From positions 8,259 to 39,085 of the forward strand of contig DBPS01000020.1 in the NCBI GenBank assembly GCA_002304935.1: a DNA stretch of 30,827 bases. Reading direction: 5' to 3'. Below, piece after piece: positions 1 through 7,702 of this stretch; position 1 is the first letter of the stretch; every line of letters begins with the position of its first letter. This stretch comes from Candidatus Humimicrobium oleiphilum. GTDB taxonomy: Bacteria > Actinomycetota > Humimicrobiia > Humimicrobiales > Humimicrobiaceae. The notes beneath the pieces are model-generated. The model was given only the letters and a program-made list of their open reading frames with translations. It searched no databases and was not told the DNA's origin. Both the position numbers and the translations under genes were made by a program.

Positions 1-123
1 TTCAGGATAACAGACATCAATATCATCCTGCGTAAGACCGATTACCTCTTCGTTTTTTTCCGTGAAATATCTTAGGATATCAGTACCTATCTGACCATTT
101 GAACCTATTAAGGCTATCTTCAA
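1..123 (-). CDS. rfbD: dTDP-4-dehydrorhamnose reductase, N-terminal fragment
   Basis: Only the first 41 codons are in the window; the rest lies beyond base 1. The peptide begins KIALIGSNGQIGTDI, an NAD(P)-binding Rossmann start with the G-x-N-G-Q-[IL]-G pattern typical of RmlD/RfbD reductases, which make dTDP-L-rhamnose. The start is a TTG at 123-121, preceded by GGAAGG at a 7-base spacing. The gene follows the cluster B glycosyltransferases after a 115-base gap, which fits a rhamnose-containing polysaccharide. Another NAD-dependent sugar epimerase/reductase remains possible because no catalytic motif is visible. Confidence 0.7.
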   Translation of the reverse strand, partial: MKIALIGSNGQIGTDILRYFTEKNEEVIGLTQDDIDVCYPE

Positions 124-169
124 ATTTATTCCTTCCGTATAAAAACCATATTATCATTAAAATAAAAAT

Positions 170-188
170 CCCGGTAAAACAAAACGGG
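170..188 (-). terminator. Possible weak terminator hairpin between the GT4 gene and rfbD
   Basis: A CCCG/CGGG stem (170-173 with 185-188) encloses an AT-rich loop and on the minus strand is followed by ATTTTTATTTT. The stem is only four pairs, so it may be a weak terminator or attenuator, or chance. It lies 50 bases past the stop of the GT4 gene and upstream of the rfbD start. Confidence 0.3.
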
Positions 189-238
189 TATAATTATAAT
201 ATTTTATTATCCAAACTATTTAAATATTTTTTTAATCT

Positions 239-1432
239 TTAAATCTTATTATTCTTAAAAACTTTGTGATACACATCAAGAGTTTTCTGTGCAGTACTTT
301 CCCAGGTAAAAAGATTAGCCCTCTGAGTACCTTCAGCAGTAAGCTGCTTCCTCAGATTTTCATTTTTCAATACATTTATAACAGCATTATATATGTCTTT
401 TTCATTATAAGGATTTATCATAACTGCTGCGTCTCCTGCTACTTCCGGAAGAGAGGATATATTTGATGTAATGACCGGAACTTTTGAAGACATAGCTTCC
501 AGCACAGGAAGACCGAATCCCTCATACAGGGAAGGATATAAGAATAACCTGGCACCGCTATAAACTGAAGGGAGATCTTTTTCATCTACAAAACCTAAGA
601 ATTTTACTTTTTCTTCCACTTTGTTTTTCTTTACAAGCTCATAGATCTTTTCATTTTTCCATCCTGCCCCTCCTGCACATACAAGATACATGCTGCTGAA
701 TTCTTCTTTCTTTATTATCTCTGAAAAAACATTTATTATTCTTTCAAAATTTTTCCTGGGTTCAATGGAAGAAACACTGAGAAGATAATCAAGACCCTCT
801 ATTTTATATTTTTCAAGAACTCTCTGCCTGTTTTCCTCTACTACCGGATCGCTGAAAATATGATCGACGCCAAGATAAACGACCTCAATCCGCTCTTCGG
901 GTACATGAAAAAATTTTATCAGATCCATTTTTGTCTGTTCGCTGTCACAGATGACCATAGCCGGCCTGGAATTTACATATATCAGATTTTGCATCAGAAG
1001 TTTTTTGTTTTCTTCAGTATGGAGGTCAGGAAACAAAAGAAAGCTTAAATCGTGTATCGTTACCACCAGTTTTGCATTAAGCAGTTCCGGAACCACATAT
1101 GCAGTTGAATGAATGACATCAGGATTTCCAAGAATAGCCTCATGTTTTTCAATACTTGATTTCTGCCATAATTTTTTAAGTTTTCCGGTCTGCCAGTTAA
1201 GAGCGTTTATTTTGAAATTGGTGTAAATATTAGGGCTTCTGTAATAGTCTGCAAATATACCGGCTTCTTTCTCTATGTTCCATCCATCAGGAAAACAATC
1301 ATAGAAAAATGTATATCCCAGATATTCATTATCAGAATCAATCTTCAGTAAAAAATTCATAAGATTTGCAGCATAGATGCCGACCCCGCCGGACTTATCG
1401 ATATATCTTGAAATGTCTATCCCTATTTTCAT
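239..1432 (-). CDS. Glycosyltransferase family 4 (GT-B, retaining)
   Basis: A 397-residue cytoplasmic GT4 enzyme that should add a sugar from a nucleotide donor to a lipid-linked oligosaccharide. The N-terminal acceptor-side domain starts MKIGIDISRY with a glycine-rich loop (GGVGIY, 15-20). The donor-side domain has the EPRKN motif (224-228) and an intact EX7E motif, EGFGLPVLE (E304/E312), followed by SSLPEV. This pattern is common in bacterial mannosyl- and rhamnosyltransferases; the sugar cannot be assigned. It follows the upstream GT4 gene by 6 bases and closes the cluster B run of glycosyltransferases before rfbD. It looks full length and intact. Confidence 0.9.
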   Translation of the reverse strand: MKIGIDISRYIDKSGGVGIYAANLMNFLLKIDSDNEYLGYTFFYDCFPDGWNIEKEAGIFADYYRSPNIYTNFKINALNWQTGKLKKLWQKSSIEKHEAILGNPDVIHSTAYVVPELLNAKLVVTIHDLSFLLFPDLHTEENKKLLMQNLIYVNSRPAMVICDSEQTKMDLIKFFHVPEERIEVVYLGVDHIFSDPVVEENRQRVLEKYKIEGLDYLLSVSSIEPRKNFERIINVFSEIIKKEEFSSMYLVCAGGAGWKNEKIYELVKKNKVEEKVKFLGFVDEKDLPSVYSGARLFLYPSLYEGFGLPVLEAMSSKVPVITSNISSLPEVAGDAAVMINPYNEKDIYNAVINVLKNENLRKQLTAEGTQRANLFTWESTAQKTLDVYHKVFKNNKI

Positions 1433-1438
1433 AATTTA

Positions 1439-2797
1439 TTATTTAAGATTCTCAATCAGTTTTATAAAATTTTTCAGACGTTTTTCCCATAAATAATTAT
1501 TAACTGCTTTCCTGAATCCTTCTTCGCCCATCTTTAGTGAAAGTTCTTTGTCATTTATTAATTTATAAACATATCCTGCAATCATTTCATAATTCCCGAA
1601 AGGTACAAAAAACCCGTTTATCCCTTCGTCTATTACTTCCATTACTCCACTGCAGTATGCAGCGATTACAGGCTTTCTGTGCAGCCATGCTTCCAGATAT
1701 ACCAGACCGAAAGAATCAGATTTTGAAGGCATTATAAATACATCACAGCCATCGATTGCATCATTTTTATCCTGTTCGCCTGCATAACTTAAGATTATTG
1801 TATTTTCAAAAACTTCAGGCTTCTGCCTTATAAGATACTCTTCAAATTCCTTAAGTATCTGCCCTATCAAAACAAGCTTTACTTTTACTCCCCTGCGCCA
1901 CAAAACCTTTAGAGCTTCAACAGCATGGTGGGAACCTTTGTCATGGGTCTGCGTCGATATCTGCAAAACATAGGGGCATTTTATATTATATTTTTTCCTG
2001 AATCTCGCCCCGTTACCTTCAAGGGTCTCATCGTTTTTTTCAATACCTATTCCGCTGACTTTTATTTTTGTCCCCGCAATTCCGAGCGAGACAAGCTTTT
2101 CCCTTTCATCATCAGTAATCGTAAGAATGTAATCACTCTTGTTCAAAAGATATTTTGATTTTTCATTAAGAAAAAGCTCATAATTCGCTTCATCATTCGG
2201 CTGGCCGAAATGAACAAGCGGACTCATAATAAAAGGTATTCCCTTGACCTTTGCGTAAAACATTGCCGGATATATCAGGTAATAATGCGGAAAAACCCCG
2301 GCTATTACAAAATCGAATTTTTTTGGCAGAAACAGGGCGGCCACAAACATATACAAATAATAACCCGGCAGAAATATATAAGGATTTCCTATTAAGAATT
2401 TCAGGGTCTTTGATGGAAATCTCTCCAGAAAAGCAAGTATAGCGTTTCTTCTCGGAAGATGAGCGACTTTAAATCTTTTGATTTTTATATTATTGCCTAT
2501 TTTTGCCGAGGTTTCTTTGATATATCTTTTTTCAGGAAAATAAAAATAATCATTATCCCAGATATTTGTCGTAAATACCTTCACCCTGCAGTTTTTATCA
2601 TCAAGGACCTGAGCCCATTTTAAAAACTGCTTTTCTGAACCACCAAGAAAAGGCCAGAACCTGTGCAGGACCATAAGGCATCTTTTTCCTGCAACATTTA
2701 ACAGTTCATCGGGACCAGCCTTCCAGTTCCTGTCTATATCTTTTACTTCTTCGATTTCATCTTTTATTTTTTTCATATTAAATTTTTCGTGATTCAA
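1439..2797 (-). CDS. Glycosyltransferase family 4
   Basis: A 452-residue GT4/GT-B enzyme. The N-terminal nucleotide-fold domain carries the glycine-rich loop in RFWPFLGGSEK (46-56). The C-terminal donor domain has the EX7E-type motif as DSFGLVYLE (D361/E369), so the first glutamate is an aspartate, a variation also seen in active GT4 enzymes. The gene begins with a TTG (2797) lacking a clear ribosome binding site; an ATG at codon 8 (2776) is an alternative. About 35 hydrophilic, charged residues precede the core fold, longer than usual. It lies between the GT2 gene (14-base gap) and the next GT4 (6-base gap) in cluster B. Donor and acceptor are unknown. Confidence 0.88.
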   Translation of the reverse strand: MNHEKFNMKKIKDEIEEVKDIDRNWKAGPDELLNVAGKRCLMVLHRFWPFLGGSEKQFLKWAQVLDDKNCRVKVFTTNIWDNDYFYFPEKRYIKETSAKIGNNIKIKRFKVAHLPRRNAILAFLERFPSKTLKFLIGNPYIFLPGYYLYMFVAALFLPKKFDFVIAGVFPHYYLIYPAMFYAKVKGIPFIMSPLVHFGQPNDEANYELFLNEKSKYLLNKSDYILTITDDEREKLVSLGIAGTKIKVSGIGIEKNDETLEGNGARFRKKYNIKCPYVLQISTQTHDKGSHHAVEALKVLWRRGVKVKLVLIGQILKEFEEYLIRQKPEVFENTIILSYAGEQDKNDAIDGCDVFIMPSKSDSFGLVYLEAWLHRKPVIAAYCSGVMEVIDEGINGFFVPFGNYEMIAGYVYKLINDKELSLKMGEEGFRKAVNNYLWEKRLKNFIKLIENLK

Positions 2798-2811
2798 AAT
2801 TACAGAAAATA

Positions 2812-4410
2812 TCAGTATTTGTTTATTTTTTCAAGTAATGAGAATTCTCTTCTTAAATACTGGGAGTCATCGCTTAAAACCGCAATCTCGATTATAAAAA
2901 GATCTTTAAAGCAGGCTATATATTTTGCAAAAATCCTATTATCCATCCTGGCAATTTCCCCATTAAGCAATATCTCACTTCTTTCAGTATGGTTTTTATT
3001 ATTTCTTTTTAAAAAATCGGCACAAAAAGATAGTTTTACCATTAGCTGGTTTTTATCTTTAAGTAAATCATCGGGGATTTCAAAAACTATCGTGTTCATT
3101 CTTTCGTTAAGCGTTACCTCAAAGACTTTTCCTTCTATATCAATAAAAAGTTCATCCTGTTTTCTCTCATATAAAAAATACTGAAGCTGGAAATAGTATT
3201 TGTGATTTTCTCCCCTGTAAGGACTGTTAAGAACAGCATCTGCATAATTGAAGAAGAACCGTCCCCTTGGGTAGCCTTTTGTTATAAGGCTCTTCCATCC
3301 TCTTCTCAGGCCTTCGTCATTTACGCCCATTATTATCCTGTTTGTAAGGCTGCCGAATTTTTCGTACCTGTTCCAGAGCATATCCAGATATTGCATGGGT
3401 ATCTGCTTTCTCCCGGAATCAGTTGTCGTGGTACTCACCATGCCCCACATTTTCAGAGCTTTCTGCGCTCTTAAGGATTTTTTATTATCTCTTTTTAAAA
3501 TCCTTGAACCGATAATCAGAGGAAGCTTTGCAAGAAAAATAAGATAAATGTAAAATTCTCTCCAGAAGTTTATAATATCATATCTTGCCAGCAGATCTTT
3601 CATAATAAATCCCACTTCATAATCCGATATCCCGGGAAGAATTTTTCTTAAAAAGCCAAGAGGGTAATTTTTTAATATAAAAATAAATCTTGCTCTTTTA
3701 AGATAAAAATGTTTCTTAAGTGATAATACTCCGCTTGACGAAGAAAATTTGTGATATACGAGAGCATCATTTACATAATCAACGGTATAATCTGAATATT
3801 TCCAGACTTTAAAGCAGAAATCAATGTCTTCATAATACATAAAATATTTTGTATCAAAAAACCCGCAGGATAAAAAAACATCTTTCTTAACCAGCATGGC
3901 TCCTCCCGAAACAGCAAGAGTCTCTCCGCTGTCTCTTTTGATTTCAGAATCTGCCTCAAAGAAATCCCTGTCCCATCCGCTTCCGAAATAATTGACCAGG
4001 CTGCCGGTACTGTTTATATATTTGGGCCAGTAATAAATCAGCATTTTTCCACCCATGACTCCGCAGTCAGGCCTGCTTTCTCCATATCCTACAAGATTTT
4101 CAGTCCATTTTTCATCAAGCCTTAAATCGTTGTTTAAAATCCCGAAATACACGGCATCAGGATACTTCTGTATTCCGTACCTGACTGCCCTGTTTATGGC
4201 ATCCCCGTATCCTTTGTTGAAGGTATTCTGAATTATGTCGACTGCCGGATAATTATTTCTTACATACTGGACGCTGCCGTCTTTCGAATTATTGTCAGCA
4301 ACAAGCACATTTATATTTTCGTAAGACTGGGCAAAAATTGAATCAAGGCATTCGCCAAGAAAATCTATACCATTGTAATTTATGATTATTAATAAAACTT
4401 TCGGGTTCAA
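2812..4410 (-). CDS. Glycosyltransferase family 2 with extra C-terminal domain
   Basis: An inverting GT-A enzyme. In numbering from the upstream TTG (4431), residues 10-270 form the GT2 domain: LLIIINYN, ADNNSKDGS, NKGYGDAIN, the metal-binding NND (100-102), then GGAML and YYEDIDFCFKVWK. This arrangement is typical of WbbL-like rhamnosyltransferases, which suits the adjacent rfbD. I prefer the TTG at 4410 as start because AAAGG lies 7 bases upstream, whereas the TTG at 4431 has no visible ribosome binding site. Residues ~330-539 are an additional segment that I do not recognise, with a predicted beta-rich core (LFIDIEGK, FEVTLNERMNTIVFEIP). Typical relatives end near 300 residues. Cytoplasmic; cluster B. 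Confidence 0.85.
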   Translation of the reverse strand: MNPKVLLIIINYNGIDFLGECLDSIFAQSYENINVLVADNNSKDGSVQYVRNNYPAVDIIQNTFNKGYGDAINRAVRYGIQKYPDAVYFGILNNDLRLDEKWTENLVGYGESRPDCGVMGGKMLIYYWPKYINSTGSLVNYFGSGWDRDFFEADSEIKRDSGETLAVSGGAMLVKKDVFLSCGFFDTKYFMYYEDIDFCFKVWKYSDYTVDYVNDALVYHKFSSSSGVLSLKKHFYLKRARFIFILKNYPLGFLRKILPGISDYEVGFIMKDLLARYDIINFWREFYIYLIFLAKLPLIIGSRILKRDNKKSLRAQKALKMWGMVSTTTTDSGRKQIPMQYLDMLWNRYEKFGSLTNRIIMGVNDEGLRRGWKSLITKGYPRGRFFFNYADAVLNSPYRGENHKYYFQLQYFLYERKQDELFIDIEGKVFEVTLNERMNTIVFEIPDDLLKDKNQLMVKLSFCADFLKRNNKNHTERSEILLNGEIARMDNRIFAKYIACFKDLFIIEIAVLSDDSQYLRREFSLLEKINKY

Positions 4411-4447
4411 GAAGAAACCTTTCACACACAAGTAAAGATATTAAAAG

Positions 4448-5833
4448 TCAATTGCTCTTCTCTATGGACATGTTTGTATTAAGGTCGGCAATACCTTCAG
4501 CTTTCTCATGCTTCAGCACATTAATGGTAAGCATATTATTGACCCAGTCGCAGTAAGTCCTGAAATCCTTATACCCTACTGCAGGAGAAACATAATATAC
4601 GCCGCCCATAAGCACTATCTTATTCCTGAAGACTACTTTTATCTTATCTCCCTGCTTTAAAACACCGACCACTATATTATTTAATCTGTTATTGGTACCG
4701 TAAACCGTATTGCCCTTAAAATCAACTATCCTTATTCCAAAAATGGGATCTTCTACCAGGGCTTTAAATACAGCGTCAAATTCAATGCTTACTTCATCTC
4801 CATATTTACAGTAATCTATCTGCTGTCCTTTGCTGTCCAGAAGCCTTATGTCTGTTATTTCTGCATCACCTGAACCGAACCTGTTTATTACATTGCTTCC
4901 AAGATTGGTAGCGGCAAGCCTGTCTATGTCCTCGCCGGAAATGACTTTCTGATTGTTTTCTATGATTGTCTGGAATATTTTTTTCCGCTCTTCTTTCTGC
5001 TGTTCATGCGCTCTTTCCATTTCAATATTTTCCACATATTCCCTGTAGGAGCTTACCACAGCAACAGGGCCGCCTATCTGTTCTATCCTGCCGTTTTTCA
5101 GAAATATTACCCTGTTGCATAAATCCTGGATGGTTCCCAGATCATGTGAAACTATTATTATGGTCTTGCCCTGCTTTATGAAATCATAAATGACTTTATA
5201 GCATTTTGCCTGGAAAGCCTGGTCCCCGACTGCAAGGACTTCGTCAACAAGCAAAATGTCCGGATTTACGTTTATTGCCACAGAAAATCCAAGGCGCATA
5301 TACATTCCGGAAGAATAATTTTTAACCGGCATGTCTATGAACTTCTCAAGCTCTGAGAATGCTACTATCTCACTGAATTTCTTTTCGACATCTCTTTTCT
5401 TCATCCCCAGAATTGCAGCATTAATGAATATGTTCTCCCTTCCGGTAAGGTCAGGGTGAAATCCTGCCCCAAGTTCAAGAAGGGCAGAGATTGTCCCGTT
5501 CACAAGTACTTTACCCCTGGTGGGCTGCAGTATCCTTGAAATCAGCTTTAGCATTGTGCTTTTGCCTGAACCATTGGGACCTATAATACCAAGCGTTTCT
5601 CCACGCTTGACATCAAACGAAACATCATCAAGTGCAAGGAATTCAATGAACTTGGTTCTGCGAAGATGAATGATTGTTTCTTTAAGGCTTGGGTTTTTTT
5701 CGTAATGTATCCTGTATCTTTTGGTCACATTTTTTACAGAAACTGCATAATCGCTTATGTCTCTGTATAAAGCAGAATTGGTAATATTGCTTTCTTTGCT
5801 CTCTCTTGAATTTTCTTTATTAACTTCTGTCAT
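4448..5833 (-). CDS. wzt: ABC transporter ATPase for polysaccharide export, with Wzt C-terminal domain
   Basis: A 461-residue ATPase that powers export of a lipid-linked polysaccharide with the Wzm permease upstream. The nucleotide-binding domain shows Walker A GPNGSGKS (85-92), the LSGGQ-equivalent YSSGM (173-177), Walker B ILLVDE (193-198) and the H-loop SHD (His230). GFHPDLTGRENI marks the capsule/O-antigen/teichoic-acid exporter subfamily. A charged, probably coiled segment (265-310) joins this to a C-terminal beta domain (320-440) of the Wzt_C type, which in characterised O-polysaccharide exporters recognises the glycan's terminal group. The gene follows wzm after an unusual 115-base gap with a hairpin. 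It differs clearly from the cluster A Wzt, implying another substrate. Confidence 0.93.
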   Translation of the reverse strand: MTEVNKENSRESKESNITNSALYRDISDYAVSVKNVTKRYRIHYEKNPSLKETIIHLRRTKFIEFLALDDVSFDVKRGETLGIIGPNGSGKSTMLKLISRILQPTRGKVLVNGTISALLELGAGFHPDLTGRENIFINAAILGMKKRDVEKKFSEIVAFSELEKFIDMPVKNYSSGMYMRLGFSVAINVNPDILLVDEVLAVGDQAFQAKCYKVIYDFIKQGKTIIIVSHDLGTIQDLCNRVIFLKNGRIEQIGGPVAVVSSYREYVENIEMERAHEQQKEERKKIFQTIIENNQKVISGEDIDRLAATNLGSNVINRFGSGDAEITDIRLLDSKGQQIDYCKYGDEVSIEFDAVFKALVEDPIFGIRIVDFKGNTVYGTNNRLNNIVVGVLKQGDKIKVVFRNKIVLMGGVYYVSPAVGYKDFRTYCDWVNNMLTINVLKHEKAEGIADLNTNMSIEKSN

Positions 5834-5899
5834 ATATTAAAATTATTCCTTTAATTATTTTAAATTTATTTTACTATGTTGAACAAACTTAAATTTTTT

Positions 5900-5938
5900 A
5901 AGCGGGAGCTTTTCAAATATATAGTCAGCCCCTCGCTT
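5900..5938 (-). other. Hairpin in the wzm-wzt intercistronic gap
   Basis: On the minus strand AAGCGAGGGGCT pairs with AGCTCCCGCTT: about eleven pairs including one G-T, with one bulged A and an AT-rich loop. It is followed by a small CTTAAA/TTTAAG inverted repeat rather than a T-run, so it does not look like a standard terminator in the direction of transcription. It may set relative expression of permease and ATPase or mark an RNA processing site (inference). Confidence 0.45.
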
Positions 5939-5948
5939 TGTCTGCAAA

Positions 5949-6755
5949 CTATATCTCTTCGGCAAACCTTGGCTCAAGTTTTTTAAAGATATAATAACCC
6001 AGCATGAAAATCACTGCCACCATTGCAAGCGTTACGACCACGATTTTCCAGGTCGGCCACATCAGATTTTCAGGATATTTTACATTATAAAACATATTCC
6101 TGAACATGGATGTTATTGTCGTCATTGGATTATATCTTAGTATTGCCTGAAACTTTTCAGGGACCATATTTATCGGATAAATGATCGGGGTCCCGAAAAA
6201 CCACAGCATTATAAGGATATTAATAAGATGTGACAAATCCCTGAAGAATACATTCAGCGCTGAGACAAGAAGAGTAAGCCCTGCAACAAGAAAAAATTCA
6301 ACAATTATCAGAACCGGCAGCCAGTAAAGATAAATATAAAAATCATAGCCCAGAAATATAAGTACTATGACAAGAGCCGTCATTTCCAGAATAAAATTAA
6401 AAAGATTTGCAAACACAACTGAAAGCGGAATTATCTCTCTGGGAAAATAAATCTTGTTTACAAGATTGCTGTTTGCAACAATACAGTTTGCCCCGTAACT
6501 TACAGAATTAGAAAGAAAATTCCATGAAAGAAGGGCGCTTATAAGAAAGACTGCATAATCTTTTACCCCAAGCCTCATCACAAAAGAAAAGACAAAAGTA
6601 TATACAAGCATTGTAAGCAGAGGGTTTATCAGCGACCAGAAAAATCCCAGGAAAGAACCTCTGTATTTTACTTTCAGCTCTTTTTTCGTAAGACTGAATA
6701 TAAGTTCATGATAGGAAAAGAGATTCCTTACATTTGTCAGGGTATTTGATTTGAT
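5949..6755 (-). CDS. wzm: ABC-2 type polysaccharide export permease, non-canonical start
   Basis: Membrane permease partner of the neighbouring Wzt; forms the channel for a polyprenyl-linked glycan. It has six hydrophobic segments and family landmarks such as NKIYFPREIIPLS, LNVFFRDL and YNPMT. The first ATG (6611) would give 220 residues and cut off the conserved N-terminus. In the same frame the sequence continues upstream as ELIFSLTKKELKVKYRGS then FLGFFWSLINPLLTM, matching the family start seen in the second permease of this window. The open frame reaches a stop at 6776-6774 with no ATG, GTG or TTG. AAGGAG lies at 6767-6762, so ATC (6755, 6-base spacing) or ATT (6758) is the likely start, giving about 268 residues. 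Confidence 0.85.
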   Translation of the reverse strand: MKSNTLTNVRNLFSYHELIFSLTKKELKVKYRGSFLGFFWSLINPLLTMLVYTFVFSFVMRLGVKDYAVFLISALLSWNFLSNSVSYGANCIVANSNLVNKIYFPREIIPLSVVFANLFNFILEMTALVIVLIFLGYDFYIYLYWLPVLIIVEFFLVAGLTLLVSALNVFFRDLSHLINILIMLWFFGTPIIYPINMVPEKFQAILRYNPMTTITSMFRNMFYNVKYPENLMWPTWKIVVVTLAMVAVIFMLGYYIFKKLEPRFAEEI

Positions 6756-6782
6756 AATACTCTCCTTGTTAATTTAACTTAA

Positions 6783-6788
6783 AGTATA
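6783..6788 (-). promoter_or_regulatory. Possible -10 element upstream of wzm (cluster B)
   Basis: TATACT on the minus strand lies 16 bases upstream of the AAGGAG ribosome binding site of wzm. The candidate -35 region is only T-rich, so the assignment rests on the -10 and its position at the head of the cluster B run. Confidence 0.3.
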
Positions 6789-6931
6789 GTATTTTAACAT
6801 TTTTTAAAAAATAAAAAACTTAAATATGAAAATTCAAGGCCGATTAATGGTTTTTAAAATCTGAACTATTATACCATTATTTAAGCTATTACCTAAATTA
6901 AAAAAAGCAAAATAAAGAGCTGGCTTTTTTG

Positions 6932-6989
6932 ATATTACTTGAATATTTGTATTACATGTTTTATAGTATTACCGTATTATTAATATTAC
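6932..6989 (+). promoter_or_regulatory. vapBC promoter and probable operator repeats
   Basis: A good sigma-A-type promoter: TTGAAT at 6939-6944, a 17-base spacer, TATAGT at 6962-6967. Overlapping it are repeats of TATTAC at 6933, 6950, 6967, 6975 (TATTAT) and 6984, spaced 17, 17, 8 and 9 bases. Type II antitoxins usually repress their own promoter, so these are likely binding sites for the AbrB-type antitoxin encoded just downstream (inference). Confidence 0.6.
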
Positions 6990-7007
6990 TTTACGGAGAG
7001 TAATCAA

Positions 7008-7247
7008 TTGTCAAGAATTACAAAAAAAGGTCAGGTCACTATCCCCAAAGAAATAAGGGATAAATTTGATATAAAGGCAAATGATATAGGTGAATTTATG
7101 GTTAAGGAAAACACAATTATATTCACGGTAAAAAAAGGAACCATACTGGATGCACATAAAATAAAAACTGACAGAAAAATAGATTTTGAAAAAATAAGGG
7201 AATCGATGAAAGAAAATATTGCGGCAGAGGCGGCAGAGAATTTATAA
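7008..7247 (+). CDS. vapB: AbrB/SpoVT-family antitoxin (VapB-like)
   Basis: A 79-residue protein beginning SRITKKGQVTIPKEIRDKF, the swapped-hairpin AbrB/MazE DNA-binding signature in the first 45 residues. The charged C-terminal tail (about 46-79) should wrap the toxin. The start is a TTG with GGAGAG (6995-7000) at a 7-base spacing. It is followed after one base by the PIN toxin, the normal antitoxin-toxin order, and it opposes the direction of the flanking genes. It neutralises the toxin and probably represses its own promoter through the upstream repeats. Family assignment is clear; the partner relationship is inferred from adjacency. Confidence 0.9.
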   Translation: MSRITKKGQVTIPKEIRDKFDIKANDIGEFMVKENTIIFTVKKGTILDAHKIKTDRKIDFEKIRESMKENIAAEAAENL

Positions 7248-7248
7248 A

Positions 7249-7650
7249 ATGATTTTTATAGATACAAACATTTTCATCAGATTCTTTGTCTGTGATGGTT
7301 CGGAAGAAAATGAAAATGTTGAAAAATTTTTTAATAAAGTAGTATCCGGCAATGACAGATACATGACCAGTACAATGGTAATAGCTGAAATAGCCTGGGT
7401 CCTTGAAAAATATTATAAAATGGATAAAAAAAATGTCTGTGAAAATATCAGGCTCATACTTGATACTCCCAATATTCAAATCAAAGAAAAACAGCTCTTA
7501 TATGATGCGGCAGAAATATTTTACAAGCAGAACATTGATTTTATTGATGCATATAATTATACCTATGCTCTCAAAAGCAGCGCTTCCGGGATAATCTCTT
7601 ATGACAGGCATTTTGACAAACTGGCTTTGTTAAAAAGAACAGAGCCCTGA
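7249..7650 (+). CDS. vapC: PIN-domain ribonuclease toxin (VapC-like)
   Basis: A 133-residue PIN-domain protein, the expected size. It begins MIFIDTNIFIRFF and retains the acidic metal-binding residues: D5 (IDTN), E47 (VIAEIAWVLE), D100 (DFIDAYN) and D119 (SYDRHFD). VapC toxins are magnesium-dependent RNases that cleave tRNA or rRNA; the target here is unknown. The ATG at 7249 is chosen because it begins the PIN fold one base after the antitoxin stop; the frame stays open upstream but adds only antitoxin-overlapping sequence. The stop codon lies inside the following terminator stem. All key residues are present, so it is probably active. Confidence 0.92.
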   Translation: MIFIDTNIFIRFFVCDGSEENENVEKFFNKVVSGNDRYMTSTMVIAEIAWVLEKYYKMDKKNVCENIRLILDTPNIQIKEKQLLYDAAEIFYKQNIDFIDAYNYTYALKSSASGIISYDRHFDKLALLKRTEP

Positions 7651-7690
7651 ATCATAATAATCAGAGCCCTGTTCTTTATCTTTTAAATTA
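7636..7690 (+). terminator. Bidirectional rho-independent terminator between vapC and the autolysin
   Basis: AGAACAG at 7636-7642 pairs perfectly with CTGTTCT at 7669-7675, with further pairs inside apart from two mismatches. The plus strand continues into a T-rich tract ending CTTTT (7675-7685), and the minus strand into TTTTT (7635-7631). It lies where the two genes converge, 28 bases after the autolysin stop, and can serve both. The arm includes the vapC stop codon. Confidence 0.7.
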
Positions 7691-7702
7691 TTCCTTCTTG
7701 TA

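Noticed and set aside
2789..3184. Open plus-strand frame of 131 codons opposite the GT2 gene
   Set aside because: Low-complexity Ser/Leu/Ile-rich antisense translation with no independent support.
6612..6755. Possibility that the cluster B permease is a 5'-truncated pseudogene
   Set aside because: The missing family N-terminus is intact in frame upstream with a good ribosome binding site; only a standard start codon is lacking.
7123..7479. Minus-strand frame across vapBC
   Set aside because: Antisense shadow of two genes with intact family motifs and catalytic residues.
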